From positions 992,001-1,056,000 of the forward strand of contig NZ_CP042831.1 of NCBI RefSeq assembly GCF_008000935.1: DNA of 64,000 nt, read 5' to 3'. The notes beneath the pieces were generated by a model, which saw only the letters and a list, made by a program, of their open reading frames with translations, ran no database searches and was not told the origin of the DNA. The position numbers and the translations under genes were made by a program. The stretch is from Flavobacterium alkalisoli. GTDB taxonomy: Bacteria > Bacteroidota > Bacteroidia > Flavobacteriales > Flavobacteriaceae. Shown here in pieces: positions 44,396 through 53,876 of this stretch (the first letter of the stretch is position 1; each line of letters starts with the position of its first letter).

Positions 44396-44803
44396 ATGAA
44401 AAAAGATATTAAGATACCGGTAGTGGAAAATGTGTATATGGCAGTAATGCAGGAGTGGAACGACGATTTCATGGAAAAAACCTGGTATGCTTATTTGATT
44501 AACGATAGTGATGATAAACTGGAAACGGTTATTGTGGTTTCTAATGCTACAGGGGTTATAGATGGCGAAGAGCGTAAAACATCTATGATGCGCCATGCAT
44601 TTATGGAAGTGCCGGCAAACTCTGCCGTAAAGGTTGAGCTGCTGGAAGAAACCGTATTACAGCTTCATAACAGCTTTATGGTTACGTTCTTTAAGAACAA
44701 TATGCTGTTTGATAAGAACTATGTGTTTATTGCGGGAACCATTAATGAAGAAGATACGGTTGAGCTGCCTGTAATAGCTAAAGACGGTATATTGGTTAAA
44801 TAA
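44396..44803 (+). CDS. Conserved hypothetical protein (135 residues)
   Basis: Soluble, beta-rich, no signal peptide, starts MKKDIKIPVVENVYMAV. No family recognised. It lies divergent to the NlpE-like gene and ends before a clear terminator, so it is transcribed alone. Confidence 0.75.
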   Translation: MKKDIKIPVVENVYMAVMQEWNDDFMEKTWYAYLINDSDDKLETVIVVSNATGVIDGEERKTSMMRHAFMEVPANSAVKVELLEETVLQLHNSFMVTFFKNNMLFDKNYVFIAGTINEEDTVELPVIAKDGILVK

Positions 44804-44828
44804 TCTGTAACTAAGTTATTGATATAAG

Positions 44829-44855
44829 CAGCGCCTATTAAGGCGCTGTTTTTTT
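44829..44855 (+). terminator. Terminator after the 135-residue protein gene
   Basis: CAGCGCC / GGCGCTG stem followed by seven T. Confidence 0.85.
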
Positions 44856-44903
44856 GTTTTTAAACGGTAATTTTTTCATCTTTAGCAAAACATTTTAGCT
44901 AAA

Positions 44904-47699
44904 ATGAAAAAATCATCATTACTGTTATCGCTGCTTTTTACGATAGCTGCATTTTCTCAGTCTCATGACTATGTAAAATATGTAAATCCGTTTATTGGTA
45001 TAGGGGGGCACGGACATACCTTTCCGGGAGCTACAGTGCCTTTTGGTATGGTACAGCTTAGTCCGGATACGCGTATTGACGGTAGTTGGGACGGTTGTGG
45101 CGGTTACCATTATTCCGATAGTGTAATTTATGGCTTTTCGCACACGCATCTTAACGGTACAGGTGTTTCCGATTTTGGCGACATTATGTTAATGCCTACC
45201 ATGGGCGAGCCTAAACTTGAGGCTAAAGACTACTCATCAACATTTTCTCATGATAATGAAACAGCTTCGGCAGGTTACTATGCCGTAAAACTGCATGATG
45301 ACAATATACAGGTACGGTTAACAGCTTCGACAAGGGTAGGACTGCATGAATATACTTTCCCTAAAAAGGGCCAGGCTAATATCATATTGGATCTTAACCA
45401 TCGTGATAAGCTTATTATGGGCGAGGTAAGATTAATTGACAGCAAAACCATTGAAGTGCTTAGGGAAAGCTCGGCATGGGCACGCGACCAGTATGTTTAT
45501 GCCCGAATAGAGTTTAGCGCACCTGTAAAGGTAACGGCAGTTAATAATAATGCTTTTGCTCCGGCAAAAGTGACGGACAAGTTTTTTGCGGGTTCACTAT
45601 TGGCAATAAGTTTTAGTAAAGAAGTGAAAAAAGGGGAGAAGCTTTTGGTCAAGGTAGCCTTATCGCCAACGGGTTATGAGGGTGCTGCCAAAAACATGAA
45701 ACAGGAAATGCCCGGTTTTGATTTTAAGAAAACAAGAAAAGAAGCTGAAAAACTTTGGAATAAGGAACTTTCTAAAATTGAAGTGACATCTGATAATAAA
45801 GAGAAATTAAATATTTTCTATACGGCCTTATATCATACCATGATGCAGCCTAATATTGCTATGGATGTGGATGGTATGTACCGTGGGCGGGATAATGAAA
45901 TTCATAAAGCGCAGGGGTTTGATTATTATACGGTATTTTCTTTGTGGGATACCTTTAGGGCGGCACATCCGCTGTATACTCTGATTGATAAGAAACGCAC
46001 AGCTGATTTTATCAATACGTTCTTAACCGAGTACGAGCAGGGTGGTAGGTTACCTGTATGGGAACTCGCGAGTAATGAGACCGATTGTATGATTGGGTAT
46101 CATTCGGTTTCGGTTATGGCAGATGCTATGGCAAAAGGCATTAAAGGTTTTGATTACGAAAAAGCTTTTGAGGCTGCCAAACATAGTGCGATGCTTGATC
46201 ATTTAGGATTAGAAGCCTATAAGAGAAATGGATTTATAAGCATAGATGATGAGCATGAAAGCGTTTCTAAAACGGTTGAATATGCTTATGATGACTGGTG
46301 TATTGCACAAATGGCAATGATGCTGGGTAAGACCGATGAGTATAATTACTTTATGGAGCGCTCGCAATATTGGAAGAATATTTTTGACCCACAAACAGGT
46401 CATATGCGTCCTAAAAAGAATGGTGGTTGGGATAAACCTTTTGACGCCCGTGAGATAAACAACAATTTTACTGAAGGCAACAGCTGGCAGTATACCTTTT
46501 TTGTGCCTCAGGATATAGAAGGCCTTATCGATGCTTTTGGAGGTAAAGAAAAGTTTGAAGCCAAGCTTGACGAAATGTTTAGCCTGCCAAGTAAGACCAC
46601 CGGGCGTGACCAGGCAGATGTTACAGGGCTTATAGGTCAGTATGCTCACGGTAACGAACCTAGCCATCATATGGCTTACCTGTACAATTATGTAGGTAAA
46701 CCGGAGAAGACAAAAGAAAAAGTACATTACATACTGGAAGAGTTTTATAAGAACTCGCCAGACGGACTTATTGGTAACGAAGATTGCGGTCAGATGAGTG
46801 CCTGGTATGTATTGAGCAGCATCGGCCTCTATGATGTTACCCCAGGAGATAATTACTGGCAGAAAACTGAGCCATATTTCCAGGAAGCCAAAGTGCATTT
46901 GGAAAATCGTACACCTGCTGTTATAAGAAAATCAAATTATAATGAGGATTTAAAAGTATTTGACCCAATAGTAGGTACTCAGACAAAAGCTTATGATAAA
47001 GTTGTCCCTGTTCCGGTTATTGAGGCTGAAGGGAAATCTTTTAAGGATTCTACTAAGGTTTCTTTACATGCCCCTTTTGGCGGAAAACTTTATTATAATT
47101 TTGAAAGAGAGTCGGCAATTAAAGAGTATAAAGAGCCATTAACGATAAAAAAATGGCACATGTTAACAGCTTATGCCGAAAATGAAAAGGGGAAAAGAAG
47201 TAAAAGTGTATCTGCTGAATTCGTTAAAAAAACAAATGATTATACCATCGATATTAAATCGAAGTATAACAGGTTATATCATGCCGGAGGAGCAGAAGGT
47301 CTTATAGACGGGATAAAAGGAACTACCAATTGGCGTAAAGGTGACTGGCAGGGCTACCAAAACCAAGATTTTGAAGCGGTAGTCGATTTACAAAAAGAAA
47401 TGCCTGTAAATGCTATTGAGGCAAGTTTCCTGCAGGATAGCCGTTCGTGGATATTAATGCCTGTAAAAGTGGAATACTATGTGTCTAATGATAACAGGGA
47501 CTTTACCTTAGTAAAAACCATTGAAACAAAAACAGATGCAAGGCAGGATAATGTGATTGAGAATTACACAGCACATCTTAATAATGTTTCTGCCAGATAT
47601 GTAAAAGTAAAAGCTTATAATTTCGGGACATTGCCACAATGGCATCAGGGAGCCGGAGGGCAGGCCTTTATATTTATTGATGAAATAACGGTTAACTAA
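44904..47699 (+). CDS. GH92 alpha-mannosidase with discoidin-like domain
   Basis: 931 residues. Signal peptide (A-A-F-S-Q-S). GH92 features: N-P-F-I-G-I-G-G-H-G-H-T-F-P-G-A near the N-terminus, G-M-V-Q-L-S-P-D-T-R, and a catalytic-domain run with V-W-E-L-A-S-N-E-T-D-C-M-I-G-Y-H-S. The last 140 residues resemble an F5/8 type C (discoidin) carbohydrate-binding domain. The family removes mannose from N-glycans or fungal mannan. No SusCD or regulator genes are adjacent, so it is not in a canonical polysaccharide-utilisation locus. There is no T9SS domain, so it is probably periplasmic. Confidence 0.92.
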   Translation: MKKSSLLLSLLFTIAAFSQSHDYVKYVNPFIGIGGHGHTFPGATVPFGMVQLSPDTRIDGSWDGCGGYHYSDSVIYGFSHTHLNGTGVSDFGDIMLMPTMGEPKLEAKDYSSTFSHDNETASAGYYAVKLHDDNIQVRLTASTRVGLHEYTFPKKGQANIILDLNHRDKLIMGEVRLIDSKTIEVLRESSAWARDQYVYARIEFSAPVKVTAVNNNAFAPAKVTDKFFAGSLLAISFSKEVKKGEKLLVKVALSPTGYEGAAKNMKQEMPGFDFKKTRKEAEKLWNKELSKIEVTSDNKEKLNIFYTALYHTMMQPNIAMDVDGMYRGRDNEIHKAQGFDYYTVFSLWDTFRAAHPLYTLIDKKRTADFINTFLTEYEQGGRLPVWELASNETDCMIGYHSVSVMADAMAKGIKGFDYEKAFEAAKHSAMLDHLGLEAYKRNGFISIDDEHESVSKTVEYAYDDWCIAQMAMMLGKTDEYNYFMERSQYWKNIFDPQTGHMRPKKNGGWDKPFDAREINNNFTEGNSWQYTFFVPQDIEGLIDAFGGKEKFEAKLDEMFSLPSKTTGRDQADVTGLIGQYAHGNEPSHHMAYLYNYVGKPEKTKEKVHYILEEFYKNSPDGLIGNEDCGQMSAWYVLSSIGLYDVTPGDNYWQKTEPYFQEAKVHLENRTPAVIRKSNYNEDLKVFDPIVGTQTKAYDKVVPVPVIEAEGKSFKDSTKVSLHAPFGGKLYYNFERESAIKEYKEPLTIKKWHMLTAYAENEKGKRSKSVSAEFVKKTNDYTIDIKSKYNRLYHAGGAEGLIDGIKGTTNWRKGDWQGYQNQDFEAVVDLQKEMPVNAIEASFLQDSRSWILMPVKVEYYVSNDNRDFTLVKTIETKTDARQDNVIENYTAHLNNVSARYVKVKAYNFGTLPQWHQGAGGQAFIFIDEITVN

Positions 47700-47716
47700 T
47701 AAAATTAATAAGATGA

Positions 47717-48757
47717 TTAATCGTCATCTTCATCTTCATTATCTTCTTCAAAATCATCGTCGTCATCCTTTTCTTCACGTTCGCCGGGAAACATAAAGGA
47801 TATTATAACGGAAACAGCCAATATACCGCCCACTACCATAAGCGATACCGGAGACGATATATGGTAAAACGGACTTATAAGCATTTTTATACCTATGAAG
47901 GAAAGTATAACGGCAAGGCCATAGTGCAGCTTGCTGAACATATACATAAAGTTGGCTAGTAAAAAATACAGAGCCCTTAATCCTAATATGGCAAAAATGT
48001 TAGAAGTATAAAGGATAAAAGGATCATCGGGAGCGATGGCAAAAATCGCAGGTATGGAATCTACTGCAAAAAGAAGGTCGGTAAACTCTATAACGGTAAC
48101 CACTACTAATAGGGGAGTTGCTATACGAACACCTTCCCTGATTACAAAAAAGCGATCTCCCTCAAAGTTTTCGGTGACTTTAAAGAAACGGTAAACCAGT
48201 TTTGCACCCGGACTTTTGGAAAAATCTTTGTTTTCATCCTCATCTTCGTGAGCACTCCACGATTTAATACCCGCAAAAAGCAAAAAGAAGCCAAATAAGG
48301 TCAAAACTACGTTGATGCTTACCATTTGTCCAAAAACTTCCATTTCGGGCAAATATGTCATGTTTATAAGCTCTACGCCTGTGAATATAAATATGGCACG
48401 GAAAACTAATGCACCTATAATGCCCCAAAACAATACTTTGTGATGCAGGTGCTTGGGAACATTAAAGAACCCGAATACCATTATAAACACAAATAGGTTA
48501 TCTACCGAGAGGGCTTTTTCAATCCAGTAAGCACTTTGGAACTGGGCAAACTGCTGGAAGCCCATAAGGTAATAAATTACCCCGCTAAAGGCCATTGCCA
48601 GTGATATCCATACAACCGACCACGCTAACGCTTCCTTATTGCTTATCACATGGCTTTTTTTGTTAAACACACCAAGGTCTAACAACAGCATAATAACGAC
48701 AAGAATAGTGAACCCGGTTAAAATACCCGGATGGTTAATCAGGTGGTCATGATTCAT
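47717..48757 (-). CDS. terC: TerC family membrane protein
   Basis: 346 residues, about nine transmembrane segments. TerC hallmarks: L-S-V-D-N-L-F-V-F, F-W-G-I-I-G-A-L-V-F-R, D-L-L-F-A-V-D-S-I-P-A-I and L-G-L-R-A-L-Y-F. The C-terminus is a run of Asp/Glu of about 20 residues (possible metal binding). TerC proteins are linked to tellurite resistance and Mn export. It lies 12 bases downstream of gpsA on the same strand, so the two are probably co-transcribed. Confidence 0.92.
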   Translation of the reverse strand: MNHDHLINHPGILTGFTILVVIMLLLDLGVFNKKSHVISNKEALAWSVVWISLAMAFSGVIYYLMGFQQFAQFQSAYWIEKALSVDNLFVFIMVFGFFNVPKHLHHKVLFWGIIGALVFRAIFIFTGVELINMTYLPEMEVFGQMVSINVVLTLFGFFLLFAGIKSWSAHEDEDENKDFSKSPGAKLVYRFFKVTENFEGDRFFVIREGVRIATPLLVVVTVIEFTDLLFAVDSIPAIFAIAPDDPFILYTSNIFAILGLRALYFLLANFMYMFSKLHYGLAVILSFIGIKMLISPFYHISSPVSLMVVGGILAVSVIISFMFPGEREEKDDDDDFEEDNEDEDDD

Positions 48758-48769
48758 GGCTACTTAATT

Positions 48770-49765
48770 TTAATCGAGTTTATCGGTAAGCTTTTTAAAT
48801 ACCTGTTTTGCATCTTTACCCTCATATAAAATGCTGTATACTGCATCTATAATAGGGGTTTTTGCTTTGTATTCTTCATTAAGGTTATAAGCACTCTTTG
48901 TGGCATAATACCCTTCGGCAACCATGCTCATTTCCATCATGGCCGATTTTACGGTATAGCCTTTACCTATCATGTTACCAAACATTCTGTTTCTCGAGAA
49001 AACCGAATATCCTGTAACCAGAAGGTCGCCCAGGTAAGCCGAATTGTTTATGTTACGTTTCATTCGGTGAACCTTGCGTATAAATTTTTTCATCTCCCTT
49101 ATGGCATTACTCATCAAAAGGGCCTGGAAATTATCTCCATATCCTAAACCGTGGGCAATACCCGCGGCTATGGCATAAATGTTTTTAAGCATGGCAGCAT
49201 ATTCTGTCCCAACAATATCATCAGATATTTTGGTTTTGATATAATAGCTGTCCAGCCTTTTTGCCATTATTTTGGCTTTCTTTTGGTCACCGCAGGCAAT
49301 GGTTAGGTAAGATAGCCTTTCAAGGGCAACCTCCTCTGCGTGGCAGGGACCGGTTATAACACCTATGTTCTCGTATGGAATGTCGTATTTCTCGTGAAAA
49401 TGTTCGCCTACAATAAGGCTTGTTTCCGGTACGATACCTTTAATAGCCGAAAAGATAACTTTCCCTTCCAGACTTTCGGTAAGTTTTTCAAGCTCTCCGC
49501 TTAAAAATGCCGAAGGAATGGCAAAAATTATGTAATCTGCATAGGCTACCGCCTCATTAATATCGTTGGTAAGCTTCAGTTTAGCATTATCAAACTCAAC
49601 AGAGCTTAAATAATTAGGATTGTGCTTCTGCAGCTTTATATGCTCGATGGCATAGGTGCTCCTCATATACCAGGCTATCTCGGTTACATTTACACAAAGC
49701 ATCTTTGCGATTGCCGTAGCCCAGCTTCCACCACCTATTACAGCGAACTTGGGAGTATCGTTCAT
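48770..49765 (-). CDS. gpsA: Glycerol-3-phosphate dehydrogenase [NAD(P)+]
   Basis: 331 residues from the ATG at 49763-49765, which also fits the promoter at 49790-49821; a longer in-frame start is rejected. Motifs: V-I-G-G-G-S-W-A-T-A-I-A-K (cofactor), I-T-G-P-C-H-A-E-E-V, and T-E-Y-A-A-M-L-K-N-I-Y-A-I-A-A-G (catalytic Lys). Makes sn-glycerol 3-phosphate for phospholipids. First gene of the gpsA-terC pair. Confidence 0.95.
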   Translation of the reverse strand: MNDTPKFAVIGGGSWATAIAKMLCVNVTEIAWYMRSTYAIEHIKLQKHNPNYLSSVEFDNAKLKLTNDINEAVAYADYIIFAIPSAFLSGELEKLTESLEGKVIFSAIKGIVPETSLIVGEHFHEKYDIPYENIGVITGPCHAEEVALERLSYLTIACGDQKKAKIMAKRLDSYYIKTKISDDIVGTEYAAMLKNIYAIAAGIAHGLGYGDNFQALLMSNAIREMKKFIRKVHRMKRNINNSAYLGDLLVTGYSVFSRNRMFGNMIGKGYTVKSAMMEMSMVAEGYYATKSAYNLNEEYKAKTPIIDAVYSILYEGKDAKQVFKKLTDKLD

Positions 49766-49789
49766 TTTAATTGTTTGTTTTACAAAGCC

Positions 49790-49821
49790 CAAATGTACTT
49801 AAAAAATACAGCATGTGCCAA
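49790..49821 (-). promoter_or_regulatory. Promoter of gpsA
   Basis: On the minus strand TTG (plus 49819-49821) and TACATTTG (plus 49790-49797) are 21 bases apart, matching TTG-N17-23-TAnnTTTG. The start site would be near 49783, only about 18 bases before the start codon. Confidence 0.72.
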
Positions 49822-49987
49822 TGGGTTTTACTGTTAGCATATTATATAAAGGTCATATTTTTAAATATTAACATATTATTATGCCAATTTGATACAATTT
49901 AAAATCTTTAGGGGCGTTATTCTATAGAATTTTGTTCTAGACGAAGTTTACAACAAGGTTAGTTAAATTTTTTGTTTTTGGTGTTTT

Positions 49988-50020
49988 AAAAGGCATTCGG
50001 GTCAAGCCGGAATGCCTTTT
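49988..50020 (-). terminator. Terminator of the yqhD-like gene
   Basis: AAAAGGCATTC / GAATGCCTTTT stem with an inner GG/CC, immediately after the minus-strand stop at 50027. Confidence 0.78.
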
Positions 50021-50026
50021 ATTTTT

Positions 50027-51187
50027 TTAATAGCTCATTTCTACAATCGCCTTAACTTTTTCCGGTGTAACGTTTTGGCGTTCGCCCAACCCCTTCCAGC
50101 CACGTTCCTCAAAACGTTTTACTATAAAGTCGGCTGTTTTTTCATAATCCGGTGTATAGTTAGATATCTTGGTTTCCATACCCATAGTGTGGAAAAACTG
50201 TACTGTTTTTTCTATTGCCTGTGTAGCAGCCTCTTCTATATCGGTTGTGGTAATGCCCCAAACCCTTCGGCCATACTGAGCCAGTTTGTCTTTTTTGGTG
50301 TCAAACATTACCCTGTAAAGGTTAGGCCCTATTATTGCCAGTGTGCGGGCATGGTCTATTTCATACAAAGCAGTAAGCTCATGACCTATCATGTGTGTGG
50401 CCCAGTCGGTAGGTACACCTTTTTGGATCAACCCGTTAAGAGCCATCGTACAGCACCACATAAAATTGGATGCCAGTTTATAATTGGTAGGATTTTCTGC
50501 CACATCCGGACCTATTTCTATAAGGGTTTGAAGTATGCTTTCGGCAATACGATCCTGTAACAATGCATCGTGCGGATAAGTTAAATACTGTTCCATAACG
50601 TGAGTGTAAGCATCTATTACTCCGTTTTGCAATTGTCTTTTAGGTAGCGATGCGATAACTGTTGGGTCGCAAATGGAAAATTGCGGAAATACAGCCGGCC
50701 CGCCAAAAGAAAGTTTTTCCTGTGTTTTTTCTATGGTTACAACGGCTCCTGAATTCATCTCGCTTCCTGTTGCCGGAAGGGTTAATACAGTACCAAAAGG
50801 CACGGCATTATCTTCAATTCGTATTCTTTTTACCAGAATGTCTACAGGGTTACCTTCAAAATTAACGGCAGCTGATATGAATTTCACTCCGTCTATTACC
50901 GATCCTCCGCCTACTGCAAGTATAAAGTCCAGCTTTTTCTCTCGGATAAGCTCAACGGCTTTCATTAAGGTTTCATAACGCGGATTGGGTTCTATACCCC
51001 CAAACTCGGTAATTTCATAGCCTTTAAGGGCTTCAGTTACCTGAGAATGAATACCATTTTTAAAAATGCTGCCTCCGCCATAGGCTAAAAGTACTTTTGC
51101 ATTTTGCGGGATAAGTTTGGATAATTTAGCGATTTGTCCCTTGCCAAACACCAGGTCGACAGGGTTATAAAGTTCGAAATTTAACAT
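50027..51187 (-). CDS. yqhD: Iron-containing alcohol/aldehyde dehydrogenase (YqhD-like)
   Basis: 386 residues, the length of E. coli YqhD, and similar throughout: V-F-G-K-G-Q-I-A-K-L, A-Y-G-G-G-S-I-F-K-N-G, G-G-G-S-V-I-D-G-V-K, and metal-binding H-V-M-E-Q-Y-L-T-Y, H-M-I-G-H-E-L-T-A and D-H-A. NADPH-dependent reduction of reactive aldehydes. A -7 box (CAAAGGTA at 51207-51214, minus strand) precedes it, 77 bases after nadD, so it may be separately transcribed. Confidence 0.9.
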   Translation of the reverse strand: MLNFELYNPVDLVFGKGQIAKLSKLIPQNAKVLLAYGGGSIFKNGIHSQVTEALKGYEITEFGGIEPNPRYETLMKAVELIREKKLDFILAVGGGSVIDGVKFISAAVNFEGNPVDILVKRIRIEDNAVPFGTVLTLPATGSEMNSGAVVTIEKTQEKLSFGGPAVFPQFSICDPTVIASLPKRQLQNGVIDAYTHVMEQYLTYPHDALLQDRIAESILQTLIEIGPDVAENPTNYKLASNFMWCCTMALNGLIQKGVPTDWATHMIGHELTALYEIDHARTLAIIGPNLYRVMFDTKKDKLAQYGRRVWGITTTDIEEAATQAIEKTVQFFHTMGMETKISNYTPDYEKTADFIVKRFEERGWKGLGERQNVTPEKVKAIVEMSY

Positions 51188-51264
51188 GATTAGAAAGTAT
51201 TTTACCCAAAGGTACGAAATACCCTAAAAATTGTCGATAACGAATTGTTAAGTGTTAGGGGTAT

Positions 51265-51846
51265 TTATTTCTTATAGAAAAGATTATGATCTATGTATTC
51301 CCAAACTTTTTGCGGAAGTAACGGCCTGATATCCTTACCGTCTTTTATACTGTTTCTTATAAAAGTGGAAGATATTTCTATAACAGGGGCATCTATCCTG
51401 TAAATTTTAGGGTTGTTGATGAGCTCTTCGTTAGCTATTTCGGTATTAATGCGGGGATATACATAGATATCGTGGTTTTGCAGAATTACCTCATAGTTTT
51501 TCCATTTGTGCAGGGAATTAAGGTTGTCTTCACCCATAATAAGTGAAAATTCATGGGTTGGGAACTTTTCCTGTAAATGAACTAAAGTATTGACCGTATA
51601 ATTAGGCTGTGGCAGGCGGAACTCTATATCGGTAGGTTTTAGCCTGTCGAAACTTTCTGTAGCAAGAAAAGCCATTTCCAAACGGTGATGGTCTTCCAGT
51701 AATGTGCTTTTCTTTTTAAACGGATTGTGAGGCGTAACCACCAGCCATACCTGATCAAGATTGGTAAACTCGGCCATGTGGTTGGCGATTATCAAATGCC
51801 CTGTATGTATGGGATTAAAAGTCCCGAAGTACAATCCTACTTTCAT
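51265..51846 (-). CDS. nadD: Nicotinate-nucleotide adenylyltransferase
   Basis: 193 residues. Nucleotidyl-transferase motif G-T-F-N-P-I-H-T-G-H near the N-terminus, P-H-N-P-F-K-K-K, and a C-terminal I-S-S-T-F-I-R-N-S. Makes NaAD from NaMN and ATP for NAD synthesis. Its start overlaps the end of the membrane-protein gene by 32 bases; both belong to a yicC-gmk-X-nadD run. Confidence 0.94.
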   Translation of the reverse strand: MKVGLYFGTFNPIHTGHLIIANHMAEFTNLDQVWLVVTPHNPFKKKSTLLEDHHRLEMAFLATESFDRLKPTDIEFRLPQPNYTVNTLVHLQEKFPTHEFSLIMGEDNLNSLHKWKNYEVILQNHDIYVYPRINTEIANEELINNPKIYRIDAPVIEISSTFIRNSIKDGKDIRPLLPQKVWEYIDHNLFYKK

Positions 51847-52354
51847 CGATTTCTATATTTTCCAGCTTCTCTATAAACTCCTTTTCTCTTAATTTTTGTT
51901 TTTTGTATTCAATAGTAATATTGATATAAGCACCGTCATCCATGTGCTTGTATATCAGCAGAGCATTACCATAATAGTTTCTATATACATCAGTATAATA
52001 TATAGCTGAATATGTTGTCCCTTTATGGTTAAATACAAGTCTTTTTTTATATAAACTAAATCGGCTACTTTCTTTATCGTATTTGTGCTCAATAAGGTTT
52101 CTTTCAATATAATCGTACGGACTCTTTGAAAAAAAACGCTTTTCTTTATAATCTCCTATCGAGAAAAGAAATAATAAGTATAAAGGAATAAATAACGCAA
52201 TAGCAATGGACAAAACAGCTACAAATAATAATAGTTTCAGTCTCAGATTCCCCGTTAATAACATTATAATAAAAACAGGAATAAAAAAGCTAGAAAAAAA
52301 TAGCGCAAAGGTGTTAGATAATGCTTTACGATTTCGTTTGATATGTTCTATCAT
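51815..52354 (-). CDS. Hypothetical membrane protein between gmk and nadD
   Basis: 179 residues. Two transmembrane helices in the first 75 residues (F-F-S-S-F-F-I-P-V-F-I-I-M-L-L and A-I-A-L-F-I-P-L-Y-L-L-F), then a charged soluble domain ending in a coiled-coil-like E-F-I-E-K-L-E-N-I-E-I-D-E-S. No family recognised. AT-rich; overlaps nadD by 32 bases and follows gmk by 11, so it is co-expressed with these housekeeping genes. Confidence 0.75.
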   Translation of the reverse strand: MIEHIKRNRKALSNTFALFFSSFFIPVFIIMLLTGNLRLKLLLFVAVLSIAIALFIPLYLLFLFSIGDYKEKRFFSKSPYDYIERNLIEHKYDKESSRFSLYKKRLVFNHKGTTYSAIYYTDVYRNYYGNALLIYKHMDDGAYINITIEYKKQKLREKEFIEKLENIEIDESRIVLRDF

Positions 52355-52365
52355 CAGTTCTTACC

Positions 52366-52935
52366 TTACTTTATAAACTCCTTTACAAGGTTATAGGCAT
52401 CCTGTTTTGCAGTATCAAGGTCATAGTTTTTTATAATGGTGTCAAACTGCGGAGCTGTAGCCAGTTCTACCGATGCCTTTGCGATACGCATGTTTATCTT
52501 GTCTTCACTCTCTGTAGAACGGTTTTTAAGACGTCTCTTCAGTTCATCAATACTTGGTGGTTTTACAAACACGGCAAGGGTTTCTTCAGGGAATTTCTTT
52601 TTAATGCGAAGGCCTCCGGCAACGTCAATATCAAAAATCACGTTTTTGCCCTGAGCCCAAATGCGCTCTACCTCGCTTTTAAGTGTGCCGTAAAAATTAT
52701 CACGGTATACTTCTTCCCATTCTACAAAATCCTCCTGCTTAATGTGTTTTTTAAACTCCTCAAGCGATATAAAATAATAGTCTTTTCCGTTTGTCTCGCC
52801 ATCCCTTGCACTTCTTGTAGCAGCCGAGATTGAAAATTCAAGGTTAAGCTCGGGCTGTGCCAAAAGGTGTTTTACAATTGTGGTCTTGCCTGATCCTGAC
52901 GGAGCGGAAAATACTATCAGTTTGCCTTTATTCAT
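52366..52935 (-). CDS. gmk: Guanylate kinase
   Basis: 189 residues. P-loop S-A-P-S-G-S-G-K-T-T near residue 10, then T-R-S-A-R-D-G-E and G-K-D-Y-Y-F-I, and V-I-F-D-I-D-V-A-G-G. Phosphorylates GMP to GDP. Follows yicC, the usual neighbour. Confidence 0.95.
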   Translation of the reverse strand: MNKGKLIVFSAPSGSGKTTIVKHLLAQPELNLEFSISAATRSARDGETNGKDYYFISLEEFKKHIKQEDFVEWEEVYRDNFYGTLKSEVERIWAQGKNVIFDIDVAGGLRIKKKFPEETLAVFVKPPSIDELKRRLKNRSTESEDKINMRIAKASVELATAPQFDTIIKNYDLDTAKQDAYNLVKEFIK

Positions 52936-52962
52936 TGTGTATGCTTACGGTATTACCGTTTA

Positions 52963-53820
52963 TTATAAAATATTTAAAACCTGTTCTTTAATCTTTTCCA
53001 GCTCATCCTTCATTTGTACTACCAGCTTTTGCATTTGTGCATGGTTAGATTTAGAGCCCATGGTATTTATCTCACGGCCTATTTCCTGAGTAATGAAACC
53101 AAGTTTACGCCCGTTTGCCTCATTTCCGGCAAGGGTTTCCATGAAGTAGTTAAGGTGGTTTTCCAGCCTTACCTTTTCTTCGGTAATATCCATTTTTTCA
53201 AGATAATAGATAAGCTCCTGCTCAAAGCGGTTCTCATCTACATTTACCTCAAGTTCCTTAATGGCATTACGAAGCCTTGTTTTTACATTCTCTATGCGTT
53301 CACCGTCAAGTGCTACGGTTTCTTTCATCAGGTTAAGGATGTTAGACACCCTTACCAGGAATTCTTTTTCAAGCGCGATACCTTCCGATACCCTGAAACT
53401 TTGTATGTTTTCCAGAGCCTGGTCTATAACTCCCTGAATGCTTGCCCATTCGCTTTCATCAATTTCATCGCGTTCAGTTTTAAGCGCATCAGGCATACGA
53501 ACAGCCATTTTAAGAAGTTCGGTTTCATCTCCGTTTACCACTTCTTTCATCTGGTTAATGTAAGACCTTACGATAGGGATATTTACCTTTGAGGAAGTCT
53601 CCTCGGCAGTAACCTCTACAAAAAGAGAAAAATCTACTTTTCCTCTTTCCAGTTTTTGGGCTATCTGGTTGCGGAGCTTTAATTCCATTTCCCTGTATAC
53701 CGACGGCATTCTTACGCTAAGGTCTAAGCCTTTACTGTTTAGGGATTTTATTTCAACGGTAATTTTTTTTGTGGGTAGTTGTAAAGAAAACTTTCCAAAA
53801 CCCGTCATAGATTGTATCAT
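52963..53820 (-). CDS. YicC family protein (endoribonuclease-like)
   Basis: 285 residues from the ATG at 53818-53820 (MIQSMTGFGKF, the family's typical start). N-terminal YicC domain (I-K-S-L-N-S-K-G-L-D) and C-terminal DUF1732 domain (E-E-K-V-R-L-E-N-H-L-N-Y-F; G-R-K-L-G-F-I-T-Q-E-I-G-R-E-I-N). The family includes RNases. A -7 box (CAAAGTTA at 53839-53846, minus) suggests this is the operon start. Confidence 0.92.
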   Translation of the reverse strand: MIQSMTGFGKFSLQLPTKKITVEIKSLNSKGLDLSVRMPSVYREMELKLRNQIAQKLERGKVDFSLFVEVTAEETSSKVNIPIVRSYINQMKEVVNGDETELLKMAVRMPDALKTERDEIDESEWASIQGVIDQALENIQSFRVSEGIALEKEFLVRVSNILNLMKETVALDGERIENVKTRLRNAIKELEVNVDENRFEQELIYYLEKMDITEEKVRLENHLNYFMETLAGNEANGRKLGFITQEIGREINTMGSKSNHAQMQKLVVQMKDELEKIKEQVLNIL

Positions 53821-53876
53821 ACAAAAAAATTTGTGGCACAAAGTTAATTAAAATTCACTAACGGTGAGGTAAGGGG

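Noticed and set aside
46209..46898. 229-codon minus-strand ORF
   Set aside because: Antisense to the conserved GH92 catalytic domain; no protein-like features.
49920..49929. TTCTATAGAA palindrome upstream of gpsA
   Set aside because: Perfect but short and AT-rich, over 120 bases before the mapped promoter; expected by chance in this composition.
50012..50560. 182-codon plus-strand ORF
   Set aside because: Antisense to the yqhD-like gene, rich in Cys and Phe, and begins inside the terminator.
53014..53592. 192-codon plus-strand ORF
   Set aside because: Antisense to yicC.
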